From positions 62,001 through 126,000 of the forward strand of contig NZ_FOOC01000004.1 in the NCBI RefSeq assembly GCF_900113085.1: a DNA stretch of 64,000 nucleotides, given 5' to 3'. The DNA is from Fontimonas thermophila. GTDB lineage: Bacteria > Pseudomonadota > Gammaproteobacteria > Nevskiales > Nevskiaceae. The notes under the pieces are model-generated. The model was not told the DNA's origin and searched no databases. It worked only from the letters and a program-made list of their open reading frames with translations. Below, piece after piece: positions 1-8,682 of this stretch. The translations under genes were made by a program, and so were the position numbers. How positions within the stretch are numbered: position 1 is the stretch's first letter; each line of letters begins with the position of its first letter.

Positions 1-1085
1 AAGAGGGCGATTTCGTGGGTGGAGAAACGGAAGAGCTGATCCTGGGGCGCGAGCCTGTCCTGCAGCCAGTTCTGTAGCTGCTCGACGGCCTCGGCCGCAT
101 CGTGCAGGCCGAGGCGTTCCTCGGTCGCTGTGAAATCATTGACGACGCACAAAAGCGCGGCACGCTGGTCTTTTTGCTGGCTGGCGGCGGCGATCGCGGA
201 GGCCAGTGCTTCGAAGAACTCGAGCCGCCCCTTCATCGCCGGGGCAGTGCCAGCCACCGTATGCACGGTGCTGGGAGTTTCCGAGCGGATCAGCATTTCG
301 ATGAGCGGCTCGCCCTCTACTGCGGTGAGCGTCACGCGGGCATGGATCGCGACGCGCCGGCCATCTTTGTGCAGCAGGCAGCATTCCAGCGGTTTGCCCT
401 CGTTCTTGCCGCGCAGGAGCAGCTTCAGATATTCCTTGACCTTGGGCTGATGGTCCGGCGCGACCAGATCCATCAGCGGCACCGACTGCAGATCGGGCTG
501 CGTATAGCCGAGCAGCTGGGCAAACGCCGGGTTGACGTCCGACAAGATACCTTCCTGGATATGTGCGACGGCATCCTGGGTTCCGGCCAGCAGTTGCTGG
601 TGGCGCGCCTCGAATTCGGCGAGGCGTTTGCGCAGGCTGCGCAGCTCGCGCAGGCGGCTGTGCTGGGTGATCTCGCGCAGGACGACCAGCTCGAGATGGC
701 GCAGATGGCGCAGGTCTTCGTCGGAGACCTGGTCGCTGGCGCCGCACGCCAGTGCGGCGACCCTGTCCTCTGGCGTGAACTGCGCTTTGAGGACGAGGAC
801 CGGCAGATCGGGCATCTGGCGGCGTACGGTTTCGATGACGTCCTTGATGGGGGCGGTTTGCAGGCCCTCGGCACAGATCAATAGATCCGGTGTGCCACCG
901 CGCAGGGCGTCTTCGACATCCTCCAGATCGGTGGCCCAGGGACAGCGCACCGGATGTCCGGCGTTGCGCAGGTAACTTTCGATGCGCTTGGCGACGCTCT
1001 CCGAGGCGGCGACCACCAGCGCGATATGACTCGGTGCCGCATGCGCGGCCCTTTCTTTCCGGATGCTTTCCGCTGTAGCTACCAT
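1..1085 (-). CDS. FimX-like REC-PAS-GGDEF(-EAL) protein, 3' part missing
   Basis: Translated from the ATG at 1085, this gives about 361 residues before the window edge cuts it. Residues about 18-135 look like a response-regulator receiver, but the usual phospho-acceptor Asp is not visible (the strand reads DLLICAEG). A coiled linker follows (about 140-165), then a PAS domain (about 165-260, with VNPAFAQLLGY), then the start of a GGDEF-like fold (from about 290). This order and the PAS wording resemble Pseudomonas FimX, a c-di-GMP receptor that controls type IV pilus assembly and twitching; FimX ends in a degenerate GGDEF and an EAL domain, which would lie outside the window. The start overlaps the epmB stop (ATGGTAG) and no Shine-Dalgarno is seen, which suggests translational coupling. 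The FimX assignment is inference because the EAL part is not visible. Confidence 0.72.
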   Translation of the reverse strand, partial: MVATAESIRKERAAHAAPSHIALVVAASESVAKRIESYLRNAGHPVRCPWATDLEDVEDALRGGTPDLLICAEGLQTAPIKDVIETVRRQMPDLPVLVLKAQFTPEDRVAALACGASDQVSDEDLRHLRHLELVVLREITQHSRLRELRSLRKRLAEFEARHQQLLAGTQDAVAHIQEGILSDVNPAFAQLLGYTQPDLQSVPLMDLVAPDHQPKVKEYLKLLLRGKNEGKPLECCLLHKDGRRVAIHARVTLTAVEGEPLIEMLIRSETPSTVHTVAGTAPAMKGRLEFFEALASAIAAASQQKDQRAALLCVVNDFTATEERLGLHDAAEAVEQLQNWLQDRLAPQDQLFRFSTHEIAL

Positions 1086-2092
1086 GCGATCGATGTTTTT
1101 GCTGTGGCTCCTGGTTCTTCCCGAACCAGCCGCGGGACGAGATAGCCCGGCAGCCGTGCCGCAAGTCCGCGCATCAACGCGCGGGCACGCGACTCCTCCA
1201 CCTCGAAATGGGCCGCACCCTGCACCCGGTCGAGCAGGTGCAGATAGTAGGGGAGAATGCCACATTCGAACAGCCGCTCGGAGAGCTGAGCCAGCGCATC
1301 GACGGAATCATTGACGCCGCGCAGCAGCACCGACTGGTTCAGCAGCGGGATGCCCAGCGCACGCAGCGGCTGCAGAGCGGTCACTACCGAGGCATCGATT
1401 TCGTTGGCGTGGTTGACGTGCAGGACCATGAGCTTGGTCAGGCGGCCGCGTCCGAGCCAGGCCAGCAGACGCTCGTCGATGCGTTCCGGCAGCACGATCG
1501 GCTGGCGTGTGTGCACGCGCAGGCGGCGCACGTGGGGAATCGCCTCGAGGGCGTCGGCCAGTTCGGCGAGTTTATCGTCGGACAGCGAGAGGGGATCACC
1601 GCCGGAGAGGATGATTTCGTGGAGGCTGCTGTCGGCCGCGATCGTCTCCAGAGCCGCCTGCCAGTGTTCACGTGCCGCCAGATGTTCGCCATACGGGAAA
1701 TGGCGGCGGAAACAATAGCGGCAGTGAATGGCGCAGGCGCCGGTCGCAACGAGCAGCGCACGGCCATGATACTTATGGATGATGCCGCCGCTGCGCAGCT
1801 TGCGTAGATCGCCGACCGCATCGACCGTGAAGCCCGATGCCGACACACCCTCGGCCGTGGCCGGCCAGACTTGCCGGAACAAGGGATCTTGCGCATCGCC
1901 TTTGCGCATGCGCCGGGCAAAGCCGCGCGGTACACGCAGCGGAAACGCGCGCAGACGCGCCGGCCCGAGCGCGGGCAGATCGGGGTCGAGTTCGAGAAAG
2001 CGCAGCAGCTCGTCCGGCCGGGTGAACGCTTCGCGCAAGGCGTGCTGCCAGGCGGGGGCCTGCTGACGTGGAGTGGTCGGGGAAGGTATCAT
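1079..2092 (-). CDS. epmB: EF-P (R)-beta-lysine aminomutase EpmB (radical SAM)
   Basis: 337 residues, a usual length for EpmB (YjeK), the short lysine 2,3-aminomutase that turns L-alpha-lysine into (R)-beta-lysine for EF-P modification. The radical-SAM cluster motif CxxxCxxC is at Cys120, Cys124 and Cys127, followed by RRHFPY. A SGGDP motif lies near residue 162. Lys332 in the C-terminal tail fits the PLP-binding lysine of the family. The gene is divergent from efp, its substrate pathway, with 78 bp between the starts. Its last bases overlap the FimX-like gene. Cytoplasmic enzyme; identification is firm. Confidence 0.95.
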   Translation of the reverse strand: MIPSPTTPRQQAPAWQHALREAFTRPDELLRFLELDPDLPALGPARLRAFPLRVPRGFARRMRKGDAQDPLFRQVWPATAEGVSASGFTVDAVGDLRKLRSGGIIHKYHGRALLVATGACAIHCRYCFRRHFPYGEHLAAREHWQAALETIAADSSLHEIILSGGDPLSLSDDKLAELADALEAIPHVRRLRVHTRQPIVLPERIDERLLAWLGRGRLTKLMVLHVNHANEIDASVVTALQPLRALGIPLLNQSVLLRGVNDSVDALAQLSERLFECGILPYYLHLLDRVQGAAHFEVEESRARALMRGLAARLPGYLVPRLVREEPGATAKTSIAW

Positions 2093-2170
2093 TTCCAGAT
2101 TCTACGCCGACCCCGGCATCGCCGCGTCCATTCTGGCCGCGGTTTCCCAATTCCAGCACTGCATACACCC

Positions 2171-2740
2171 ATGGCGACTGTCAGCACCAACGAAATGAAG
2201 GCCGGTACCAAGCTCCTGATCGATGGCGAGCCGTACGCGGTCATTGACAACGAATACCGCAAGCCCGGCAAAGGTCAGGCCACCAACACGATCAAGATCC
2301 GCAATCTCAAGACTGGCCGCGTCCTCGAGCGGACCTTGAAGTCGGGCGACACCCTGGAGGTCGCCGACGTCGAGGACAAGGACATGCAGTATCTCTACAA
2401 CGACGGCGAGTTCTGGACCTTCATGGATCCGAAGACCTATGAGCAGGTCCAGGCCGGCAAGGAAGCCATGGCCGAGGCCGCGCAGTGGCTCAAGGGTGAA
2501 GAGATCGTGCGCGTGACGTTCTGGAACGAAGTGCCGCTGGTCGTCTATCCCCCCAACACCGTCGAGCTGACGGTCATCGATACCGATCCTGGTCTCAAGG
2601 GTGATACCGCCACCGGTGGCAGCAAGCCCGCCAAGCTGGAAACCGGGGCCGTCGTGCGCGTGCCGTTGTTCATCCAGCAAGGCGAGAAAATCAAGGTCGA
2701 TACACGCACCGGCGAGTATCTGGCACGCGCCGGCAAGTGA
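2171..2740 (+). CDS. efp: Elongation factor P
   Basis: 189 residues, the normal EF-P length. EF-P binds between the P and E sites of the ribosome and relieves stalling at polyproline stretches. The three beta-barrel domains are intact, and the tip loop reads RKPGKGQA with Lys34, the residue that EpmA lysylates in this family. The ATG at 2171 gives the canonical N-terminus [12 protein letters not shown]; a longer reading frame upstream is not needed. No clear Shine-Dalgarno precedes it. epmA follows after 13 bp, so efp-epmA is probably one transcript, with epmB divergent. Only the EpmC hydroxylase of the full E. coli pathway is absent from the window. Confidence 0.97.
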   Translation: MATVSTNEMKAGTKLLIDGEPYAVIDNEYRKPGKGQATNTIKIRNLKTGRVLERTLKSGDTLEVADVEDKDMQYLYNDGEFWTFMDPKTYEQVQAGKEAMAEAAQWLKGEEIVRVTFWNEVPLVVYPPNTVELTVIDTDPGLKGDTATGGSKPAKLETGAVVRVPLFIQQGEKIKVDTRTGEYLARAGK

Positions 2741-2753
2741 TCGGTTCGTGAGC

Positions 2754-3743
2754 ATGGGGTGTGCGGTGCCGCACTGGCGCCCATCCGCTACCCTTGCAAC
2801 CCTCAAGGCGCGGGCGGAGCTGTATGGCTCCGTCCGCTCTTTTTTTGCCGCGCGCGGTGTGCTCGAGGTCGAGACGCCGATTCTTTCGCATCATGCGACG
2901 GTCGATCGCCACATCGACAGCTTCGCCGTGTCCGCGCCCCGCGCCACCGGTGCTGCGCATGTTGGCTTTCTGCAGACGTCGCCGGAATTTGCGATGAAGC
3001 GCTTGCTCGCATCCGGTAGCGGGCCGATTTTCCAGATCGCCCGCGTGTTCCGGGCCGGCGAGCAAGGGCGGTATCACAACCCCGAATTCACCTTGCTCGA
3101 ATGGTACCGCCCGGGGTTCGACCATCATGCCTTGATGGACGAACTCGCCGAGCTGCTCGCGCACTGCGGGATTGCAGGACCTTGCGCGCGGCTGAGTTAC
3201 CGCGAGGCTTTCGAGCGGCATGCGGGATTCGACCCGCATATGCTCGACGCCTGTACCTTGCGCGAGCGCTTGCGTGCGCGTGGCCTCGCCGAGCCGCAGG
3301 GTCTGAGTGCCGAGGAGATCGGCGATGCCGATTTCTGGCTCGATCTGTGGATGTCGCAAGTCGTCGGTCCGTGCCTGGGTACGCAGACGCCCGAATTCGT
3401 CTATGACTTTCCGGCGACGCAGGCCGCGCTGGCGCGCGTGCGCCCCGGCACGCCGCCGCTCGCAGAACGTTTTGAACTGTTCTGGAAAGGCGTGGAGCTC
3501 GCCAATGGCTTCCATGAGCTGACCGATGCCGACGAGCAGCAGCGGCGGTTTGAGGCCGACCGCCGCTGGCGTGCCGCCCACGGCCGGTCGGATTTGCCGT
3601 ACGACAGGCATTTGATCGAGGCGCTGCGCGCCGGGTTACCCCCGTGTGCCGGTGTCGCCGTCGGTCTCGACCGTCTGCTGATGCTCAAGCTCGCACTTCC
3701 CTCGGTGGCCGAGACGTTGGCCTTTGCCGGCGACCGTGCCTGA
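2754..3743 (+). CDS. epmA: EF-P lysine ligase EpmA (GenX/PoxA/YjeA)
   Basis: 329 residues resembling the catalytic core of class II lysyl-tRNA synthetase without an anticodon-binding domain, the hallmark of EpmA. It attaches (R)-beta-lysine to Lys34 of EF-P. Class II motif 2 is visible as FRAGEQGRYHNPEF and LLEWYR, and motif 3 as GVAVGLDRLLM near the C-terminus. An in-frame GTG at 2748 is an alternative start; the ATG at 2754 is preferred. It lies directly downstream of efp and opposite epmB, so substrate, aminomutase and ligase are clustered. Confidence 0.94.
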   Translation: MGCAVPHWRPSATLATLKARAELYGSVRSFFAARGVLEVETPILSHHATVDRHIDSFAVSAPRATGAAHVGFLQTSPEFAMKRLLASGSGPIFQIARVFRAGEQGRYHNPEFTLLEWYRPGFDHHALMDELAELLAHCGIAGPCARLSYREAFERHAGFDPHMLDACTLRERLRARGLAEPQGLSAEEIGDADFWLDLWMSQVVGPCLGTQTPEFVYDFPATQAALARVRPGTPPLAERFELFWKGVELANGFHELTDADEQQRRFEADRRWRAAHGRSDLPYDRHLIEALRAGLPPCAGVAVGLDRLLMLKLALPSVAETLAFAGDRA

Positions 3744-3779
3744 GCGGGCGGCGAGGACGCCCAAGACGTGCGCTTCTTC

Positions 3780-4553
3780 TCATGCCGACCGGCCAATATC
3801 CCAGGCGAAGCGCAGAATCATCAGCACGACGACGGCGATGAAAAAATGCCGCACGAAGGCGTCGCCTTTGCGGATCGCCAGCGTCGTGCCGACGAGGCTG
3901 CCGGCGACATTGAAGGCGGCCATCGGGGCAGCGATGTCATAGCGCACGTGACCGGCACCGATGAAGTAGACGAGCGCGGCAAGATTGGTGATGACGTTGA
4001 CCAGCTTGGCCGAGGCCGAGGCGGCAAGGAACCCCAGTCCGAAGAGGCCGACGAAGGCGATGACCAGGAAGCTGCCGGTGCCAGGGCCGAATAAGCCGTC
4101 GTAAAAACCGATCGCGGCGCCTGTGGCGAGCGCGAACCACAACTGCCGGGCTGGTTCTAGGTGCGGCGCGTGTAGTCTGCCCAGATCTTTTTTCCAGAGC
4201 GTATAGACGAGTACGCCGACGAGCAGGGCCAGGATCAGCGGGCGGAAGACCTGCACGGGCAGGGCGGATGCGGTACGCGCGCCCAGAAAGCTGCAGATCA
4301 GCGCCGCACAGGCGGTCGGCACCGTGGCGGGCCACGCGATCGGCACGCGACGCAGATAGTGAACCGTTGCCGAGGCCGTGCCAAAGATGCTGGCGAATTT
4401 GTTCGTTCCCAGCAGGGTCGCGGGTGCGATTTCTGGCAGGAGCACGAACAAGGCCGGGATCTGGATCAGCCCGCCACCGCCGACGACGGCATCCATGAAG
4501 CCGGCCAGGAAAGCGAACGTACACAGCGCCAGCACTTCCGGCGCGAATTCCAT
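3780..4553 (-). CDS. TSUP (TauE/SafE) family membrane permease
   Basis: 257 residues, very hydrophobic, with about eight predicted membrane segments. The first segment carries FMDAVVGGGGLIQIPAL and the second half repeats the pattern with FYDGLFGPGTGSFL, the two-fold signature of the TSUP/TauE-SafE family. Members export or import sulfite, sulfonates and other organic anions; the substrate here cannot be read from sequence. The ATG at 4553 gives MEFAPEV. Only 10 bp separate it from the upstream 111-residue gene, so the two may be co-transcribed with phoH. Its 3' end converges on epmA, 36 bp apart. Confidence 0.88.
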   Translation of the reverse strand: MEFAPEVLALCTFAFLAGFMDAVVGGGGLIQIPALFVLLPEIAPATLLGTNKFASIFGTASATVHYLRRVPIAWPATVPTACAALICSFLGARTASALPVQVFRPLILALLVGVLVYTLWKKDLGRLHAPHLEPARQLWFALATGAAIGFYDGLFGPGTGSFLVIAFVGLFGLGFLAASASAKLVNVITNLAALVYFIGAGHVRYDIAAPMAAFNVAGSLVGTTLAIRKGDAFVRHFFIAVVVLMILRFAWDIGRSA

Positions 4554-4563
4554 CGCGTGAGGA

Positions 4564-4899
4564 CTAGAGAATCTTGCTGACGCTGGTCGGGATTTCGAAA
4601 CGGCGGCCGTCGAGCACGCGGTTGAGCAGCAGCGTGATCCACTGCCGTGTCGTCGAGAGTTTCCGGATGACGATGTAGGTCTTGCCGTTTTCCTGAAGCA
4701 GCTCGTAGCGATCGATGGTGATCGTGATCGGCTCACGCTCGCCGCGCATGAGCACGTGGGCGACGATGCGCCCGGCCGCGGTATCGACCGTACAGTCGCG
4801 GACTTCGCCGTATTCGCCGAATTTTTCGTTGAAGAAAGTGCGCAGGCCGATGCCCAGCGCACTGTCTTTCATCGCTTTGCCGAGTTTGCCGATGACCAT
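4564..4899 (-). CDS. Conserved-looking hypothetical protein, 111 aa
   Basis: I do not recognise this protein. It is 111 residues, soluble, with no signal peptide or Cys, and starts MVIGKLGKAMKD. The middle alternates short beta-type segments (VRDCTVDTAAGRIVAHVLMRG, then ITITIDRYELL) and the C-terminal half is basic with an amphipathic stretch around LLLNRVLDGRR. The ATG at 4899 has a weak purine-rich site (GAAGCC) upstream. It sits 8 bp after phoH and 10 bp before the TSUP permease on the same strand, so it belongs to that transcript. Codon use matches its neighbours, which supports it being real. Confidence 0.75.
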   Translation of the reverse strand: MVIGKLGKAMKDSALGIGLRTFFNEKFGEYGEVRDCTVDTAAGRIVAHVLMRGEREPITITIDRYELLQENGKTYIVIRKLSTTRQWITLLLNRVLDGRRFEIPTSVSKIL

Positions 4900-4907
4900 G
4901 GCTTCTC

Positions 4908-6338
4908 CTACAGGATCTCGGAAGCATACGCCGCCAGTCGTGAGCGCTCGCCGCGTGCCAGGGTCACGTGGCCGCCATGGGGCCAGCCGCGAAAGCGATC
5001 GACGACATAGGTCAGCCCCGACGTCGTCTCCGTCAGATACGGGGTGTCGATCTGGCCGAGGTTGCCGAGGCAGACCATTTTCGAGCCCGGTCCGACGCGG
5101 GTGATCAGCGTCTTCATCTGTTTGGCGGTGAGGTTCTGCGCTTCGTCGATGATGATGTAACGGTTGAGGAAGGTGCGGCCACGCATGAAGTTGAGTGAGC
5201 GGATCTTGATGCGCTTGGCGAGCAGGTCGTTGGTCGCGGCGCGTTCCCAGTCTCCGGCATGGCTGTTTTGCGTGAGCACCTCCAGATTGTCCATCAGCGC
5301 CCCCATCCACGGCGTCATTTTTTCTTCCTCGGTTCCCGGCAGAAAGCCGATGTCTTCGCCGACCGGCACGGTGACGCGGGTCATGATGATTTCACGGTAG
5401 CGGGGTTCGTCCAGCGTCTGCGCCAGCCCGGCGGCGAGCGCGAGTAGCGTTTTGCCGGTGCCCGCGGTGCCCAGAATGGTGACGAAATCGATCTCGGGAT
5501 CGAGCAGCAGGTTGAGGGTGAAGTTTTGCTCACGATTCTTCGCGTGGATGCCCCAGACGCTGCTTTTGCCGTGGCGGTAGTCGCGGATCACGCGCAGCTC
5601 GGCGCTGTTGCCCTCGATGCGGCTGACCATCAGCTCCAGTCCGCGGCCGCCTTCGTCGGGGATATACAGGAACTGGTTGACGTACCAGTCTTTCACCAAT
5701 GGACCCTCGATGCGGTACATGGCGCGCCCGCGGCTGTCTTGCCAGCTCTGCATTTTGTCGCCGTGGGTGGACCAGAAATTCGCGGGCAGCTCCTTGTAGC
5801 CGGTGTAGAGCAGATCCAGATCATCGAGGACTTGGTCATTGTGATAGTCCTCGGTGTGCACGCCGACGATCGCGGCCTTGATGCGCAGGTTGATGTCCTT
5901 GCTGACCAGCGTGACCTTGCGCGTCGGGTGCTGGGTCTGCAATTCCAGGGCGACGACGAGAATGCTGTTATCGGGCTTGTTGCCGGGAATCAGGCCGGGC
6001 AGGGAGGTGTCGGCCGGACGCGTCTGGAAGAACAGCCGCCCGCTGGCCGGCTTGCCGCCGCGGCCACGTCCGCTGCCGTGGCCGTTGCCGCTACGCACGC
6101 TTGGCAACGGCAGCCCTTTTTCGATCTGCGCATGGTCGGTACCGTGCATCAATTCGTCGAAAAAACGGCTGACCTGACGCGCATTGCGCGCAACTTCACT
6201 GGTGCCCTTCTTGGAAGCATCCAGTTCCTCGAGCACCACCATCGGGATGAACAGGTCGTGCTCTTCAAAGCGGAACAGACTGGTCGGATCGTGGAGTAGG
6301 ACGTTGGTGTCGAGAACGAAGATCTTGCGCTTGTTCAT
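4908..6338 (-). CDS. PIN-domain PhoH-family ATPase/ribonuclease
   Basis: 476 residues with two domains. Residues 1 to about 165 are a PIN nuclease fold with acidic residues in LDTNVLL (Asp10), LEELD (37-40), NKPDNS and SKDIN. Residues about 265-476 are a PhoH-type RecA/helicase-like ATPase with Walker A GTAGTGKT at 290-297 and Walker B IIIDEAQNL. PIN-PhoH (PhoH2/YlaK-like) proteins are thought to be ATP-dependent RNA-unwinding ribonucleases; the physiological role is poorly known. A Gly/Arg/Ser-rich insertion (about residues 82-100) splits the PIN domain. ATG at 6338 is chosen because MNKRKIFVLDTN is the expected N-terminus. No promoter could be fixed in the 150 bp upstream. Confidence 0.92.
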   Translation of the reverse strand: MNKRKIFVLDTNVLLHDPTSLFRFEEHDLFIPMVVLEELDASKKGTSEVARNARQVSRFFDELMHGTDHAQIEKGLPLPSVRSGNGHGSGRGRGGKPASGRLFFQTRPADTSLPGLIPGNKPDNSILVVALELQTQHPTRKVTLVSKDINLRIKAAIVGVHTEDYHNDQVLDDLDLLYTGYKELPANFWSTHGDKMQSWQDSRGRAMYRIEGPLVKDWYVNQFLYIPDEGGRGLELMVSRIEGNSAELRVIRDYRHGKSSVWGIHAKNREQNFTLNLLLDPEIDFVTILGTAGTGKTLLALAAGLAQTLDEPRYREIIMTRVTVPVGEDIGFLPGTEEEKMTPWMGALMDNLEVLTQNSHAGDWERAATNDLLAKRIKIRSLNFMRGRTFLNRYIIIDEAQNLTAKQMKTLITRVGPGSKMVCLGNLGQIDTPYLTETTSGLTYVVDRFRGWPHGGHVTLARGERSRLAAYASEIL

Positions 6339-6490
6339 GGATACAAGGCGGGTGCTGGCCCACGGCCAGTGACCATGGGCATCGTGCGGATATATGGAGG
6401 GCGCAACGACCGTGTCCCGATATCCAGGCGGTCGCACGAGGCACACTTTAGGAAGTGCGTACGAATCGTTGTCGGTGAGACGGGCTGGGG

Positions 6491-6517
6491 AAAACCGTGC
6501 CTGCAGGACAGGCACGG
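6491..6517 (-). terminator. Rho-independent terminator after bcp
   Basis: A perfect 9-bp stem (6495-6503 with 6509-6517) and a 5-base loop, read on the minus strand, is followed by TTTT. It lies 85 bp beyond the bcp stop codon and would end a gcvR-bcp transcript before phoH. Confidence 0.75.
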
Positions 6518-6601
6518 CCGTCAATCTAGCCCAAGAACGATGGCAGGCGGAAGGGATGACGGATCGTCCGCCGTGACGGTATCGTGACAAACCGCTGGGG
6601 G

Positions 6602-7060
6602 TCAGCACTCGCCGATCGCAGCGAGCACGTCCTGGACGTGGCCCTTGACCTTGACGTTGCGCCATTGCCGCCGCAGCAAGCCTTGGGCATCGAACAGAAA
6701 AGTGCTGCGCTCCACGCCCAGGTATTTGCGCCCGTACAGGCTTTTTTCGCGCAGCACGTCGAAGGCCTTGCACGCGGCTTCGTCGGTGTCCGACAACAAG
6801 GGGAACGGAAAGCCGTGTTTGGCGGCGAAGTTTTCGTGCGAGCGGAGGCTGTCGCGCGAGATACCGAGGATTTCCGCGCCGGCCTTACGAAACTGGGGAT
6901 AGAGGTCGCGGAAATCCTGGCCTTCCTGCGTACAGCCCGAGGTATTGTCCTTGGGGTAGAAGTAAACCACCAGGATCCGACCCTTGAAATCGCGCAGCGA
7001 GATGTCGCGGCCGCCGGTGGCCGGCAGGGTGAGGTCGGGAATCTCGTCACCGAGCTGCAT
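6602..7060 (-). CDS. bcp: Peroxiredoxin of the Bcp/PrxQ type
   Basis: 152 residues with a thioredoxin-fold thiol peroxidase core. It reduces peroxides and alkyl hydroperoxides in the cytoplasm using thioredoxin. The peroxidatic Cys is Cys43 in the context KDNTSGCTQEG. In E. coli Bcp a resolving Cys lies five residues later; here that position (48) is Gln, so it is a 1-Cys type or uses another Cys (one in DEAACKAF, one at the C-terminus). A good ribosome site (GGGAGG) precedes the ATG at 7060. It follows gcvR by 29 bp, matching the conserved dapA/gcvR/bcp order. Confidence 0.94.
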   Translation of the reverse strand: MQLGDEIPDLTLPATGGRDISLRDFKGRILVVYFYPKDNTSGCTQEGQDFRDLYPQFRKAGAEILGISRDSLRSHENFAAKHGFPFPLLSDTDEAACKAFDVLREKSLYGRKYLGVERSTFLFDAQGLLRRQWRNVKVKGHVQDVLAAIGEC

Positions 7061-7089
7061 GGTGCCTCCCTCGTCGTGATGCGGTGCCC

Positions 7090-7629
7090 TCAAGTCTTGA
7101 TCGGATCGAGCATGCCGTCGGCGTTGAGATCGTCGCACAAGTCCATGAACGACTCGCGCAGCGCCTGCGGATGCTGGTTCACCGGCACGTGGAGCACCAT
7201 TTGCACGCTTGCCATCTCGGCGCCGGTGTAGGTGGACTGGTACTTCTGCGTGGAGATCTCGACGACGATCACATCCTGGTGCTGGAAGAATTCGAGGATG
7301 TTGACGAGCAGGTTCGGGTCCTGGGGGGCGACCACTTCCGCCGCATAGGGGCGGTAATCCGGGTTGAACGGGCGGGCTTCGCAGCGCTCGAAGCGGACTT
7401 GCAGGTCGAGCTTTTCGGCAATACCGGGCAACGCGGTTTCGAGCCGGCCGAGCGTGCTCCAATTGCCGGAGACCAGGAGGTTTGCGGTCAGGCGATCGCC
7501 AATCTGGGCGATGCGGCAATCCTCGACCTCGCCACCGCGTTCGCGGATGGCCTTGAACAGCTCCAGCGGGACATTGCCCTTGGGTTTGCCGATCGCTGAA
7601 ATGGTGAGCAGATTGTCGGTCTGTGCCAT
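7090..7629 (-). CDS. gcvR: GcvR-like double-ACT-domain regulator
   Basis: 179 residues comprising two ACT domains (about 1-85 and 95-170). GcvR family proteins bind glycine and sequester the activator GcvA to repress the glycine-cleavage operon in E. coli; in this organism the partner is not visible. The N-terminus LLTISAIGKPKGN is typical of the first ACT fold. It is divergent from dapA and upstream of bcp, the same context as in enterobacteria, which supports orthology of position; the regulatory role is inferred. Confidence 0.82.
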   Translation of the reverse strand: MAQTDNLLTISAIGKPKGNVPLELFKAIRERGGEVEDCRIAQIGDRLTANLLVSGNWSTLGRLETALPGIAEKLDLQVRFERCEARPFNPDYRPYAAEVVAPQDPNLLVNILEFFQHQDVIVVEISTQKYQSTYTGAEMASVQMVLHVPVNQHPQALRESFMDLCDDLNADGMLDPIKT

Positions 7630-7800
7630 GGAGATCGAGTACAGAAAGAGGAAAAATTTTAATCCATTTGCACGCATGAGAGGGCGCATCCGGCGGTGTT
7701 GGGCCGGTGCGCGCGGTCGCCGGCAGGGCGAGCCTGCCGCTATACTTGCGGCCCTATCAAAGCCGCCTCCCATGCCACCATCGCACCGGGTTCCACAGCC

Positions 7801-8682
7801 ATGATCAAGGGCAGCATCGTCGCCATCGTCACGCCCATGTTCCCGGATGGTGCGCTCGACTGGAAAGGACTGGATGAACTGGTCGAATGGCACATCGCGG
7901 AGGGGACCGATGCGATCGTTGCCGTCGGCACGACCGGCGAATCCGCGACGCTCGATTATGACGAGCACATCGAAGTGATCCGCCGAGTCGTGCGTCAGGT
8001 GCGCAAGCGCATCCCGGTGATTGCCGGCACGGGTTCGAATTCCACACGTGAGGCGATCGAGCTGACCCGTGCTGCCAAGGAGGTCGGGGCCGATGCGGCG
8101 CTGCTGGTGACGCCTTACTACAACAAGCCGCCGCAGGAGGGTTTGTATCGGCATTACAAGGCCGTTGCCGAGGCGGTCGATCTGCCCCAGATTCTCTACA
8201 ACGTGCCTGGCCGCACGGGTTGCGACATGTTGCCCGAGACGGTCGCACGCCTCGCCCGCATTCCCAACATCGTGGGGATTAAGGAAGCCAAGGGTGAACT
8301 GTCGCGGATCCAGGCCTTGCTTGCGCTGGGCCTGGGCGACGGCTTTGCGATTTATTCGGGCGACGACGCCACCGCCTGTGCCTCCATTCTCGCGGGCTGT
8401 CACGGCGATATTTCCGTGACGGCCAACGTCGCGCCCGGCAAAATGCACCAGATGTGCGCTGCGGCACTGGCCGGAGACCGGGCGACCGCCGAAGCGCTCG
8501 ATGCACAGTTGCGTGCCTTGCACAAGGATTTGTTCGTGGAACCCAACCCCATCCCCGTGAAATGGGCGCTCAGTGAGATGAAGAAAATCCAGGGTGGTTT
8601 GCGCCTGCCGCTGGTGCCGCTCGACGTCGCCCATCACGACACCGTCCGCGCCGCGCTGCGGGGTGCCGGAGTGCTGGCATGA
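7801..8682 (+). CDS. dapA: 4-hydroxy-tetrahydrodipicolinate synthase
   Basis: 293 residues, standard DapA length. It condenses pyruvate with aspartate semialdehyde at the first committed step of lysine and diaminopimelate synthesis. Active-site residues are all in register with E. coli: Thr44 and Thr45 (VGTTGES), Tyr133 (ILYNVPGRTG) and the Schiff-base Lys161 (VGIKEAKG). The ATG at 7801 is the first start that gives MIKGSIVAIVTPM; the ribosome site is weak. Its stop overlaps the downstream lipoprotein gene by 4 bases, so both are translated from one mRNA. Confidence 0.97.
   Translation: MIKGSIVAIVTPMFPDGALDWKGLDELVEWHIAEGTDAIVAVGTTGESATLDYDEHIEVIRRVVRQVRKRIPVIAGTGSNSTREAIELTRAAKEVGADAALLVTPYYNKPPQEGLYRHYKAVAEAVDLPQILYNVPGRTGCDMLPETVARLARIPNIVGIKEAKGELSRIQALLALGLGDGFAIYSGDDATACASILAGCHGDISVTANVAPGKMHQMCAAALAGDRATAEALDAQLRALHKDLFVEPNPIPVKWALSEMKKIQGGLRLPLVPLDVAHHDTVRAALRGAGVLA

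Noticed and set aside
7700-7750. Hairpin and TATACT upstream of dapA as a lysine riboswitch or promoter
   Set aside because: The inverted repeat is short (7 bp), and no lysine-riboswitch fold or -35 box at correct distance is present.
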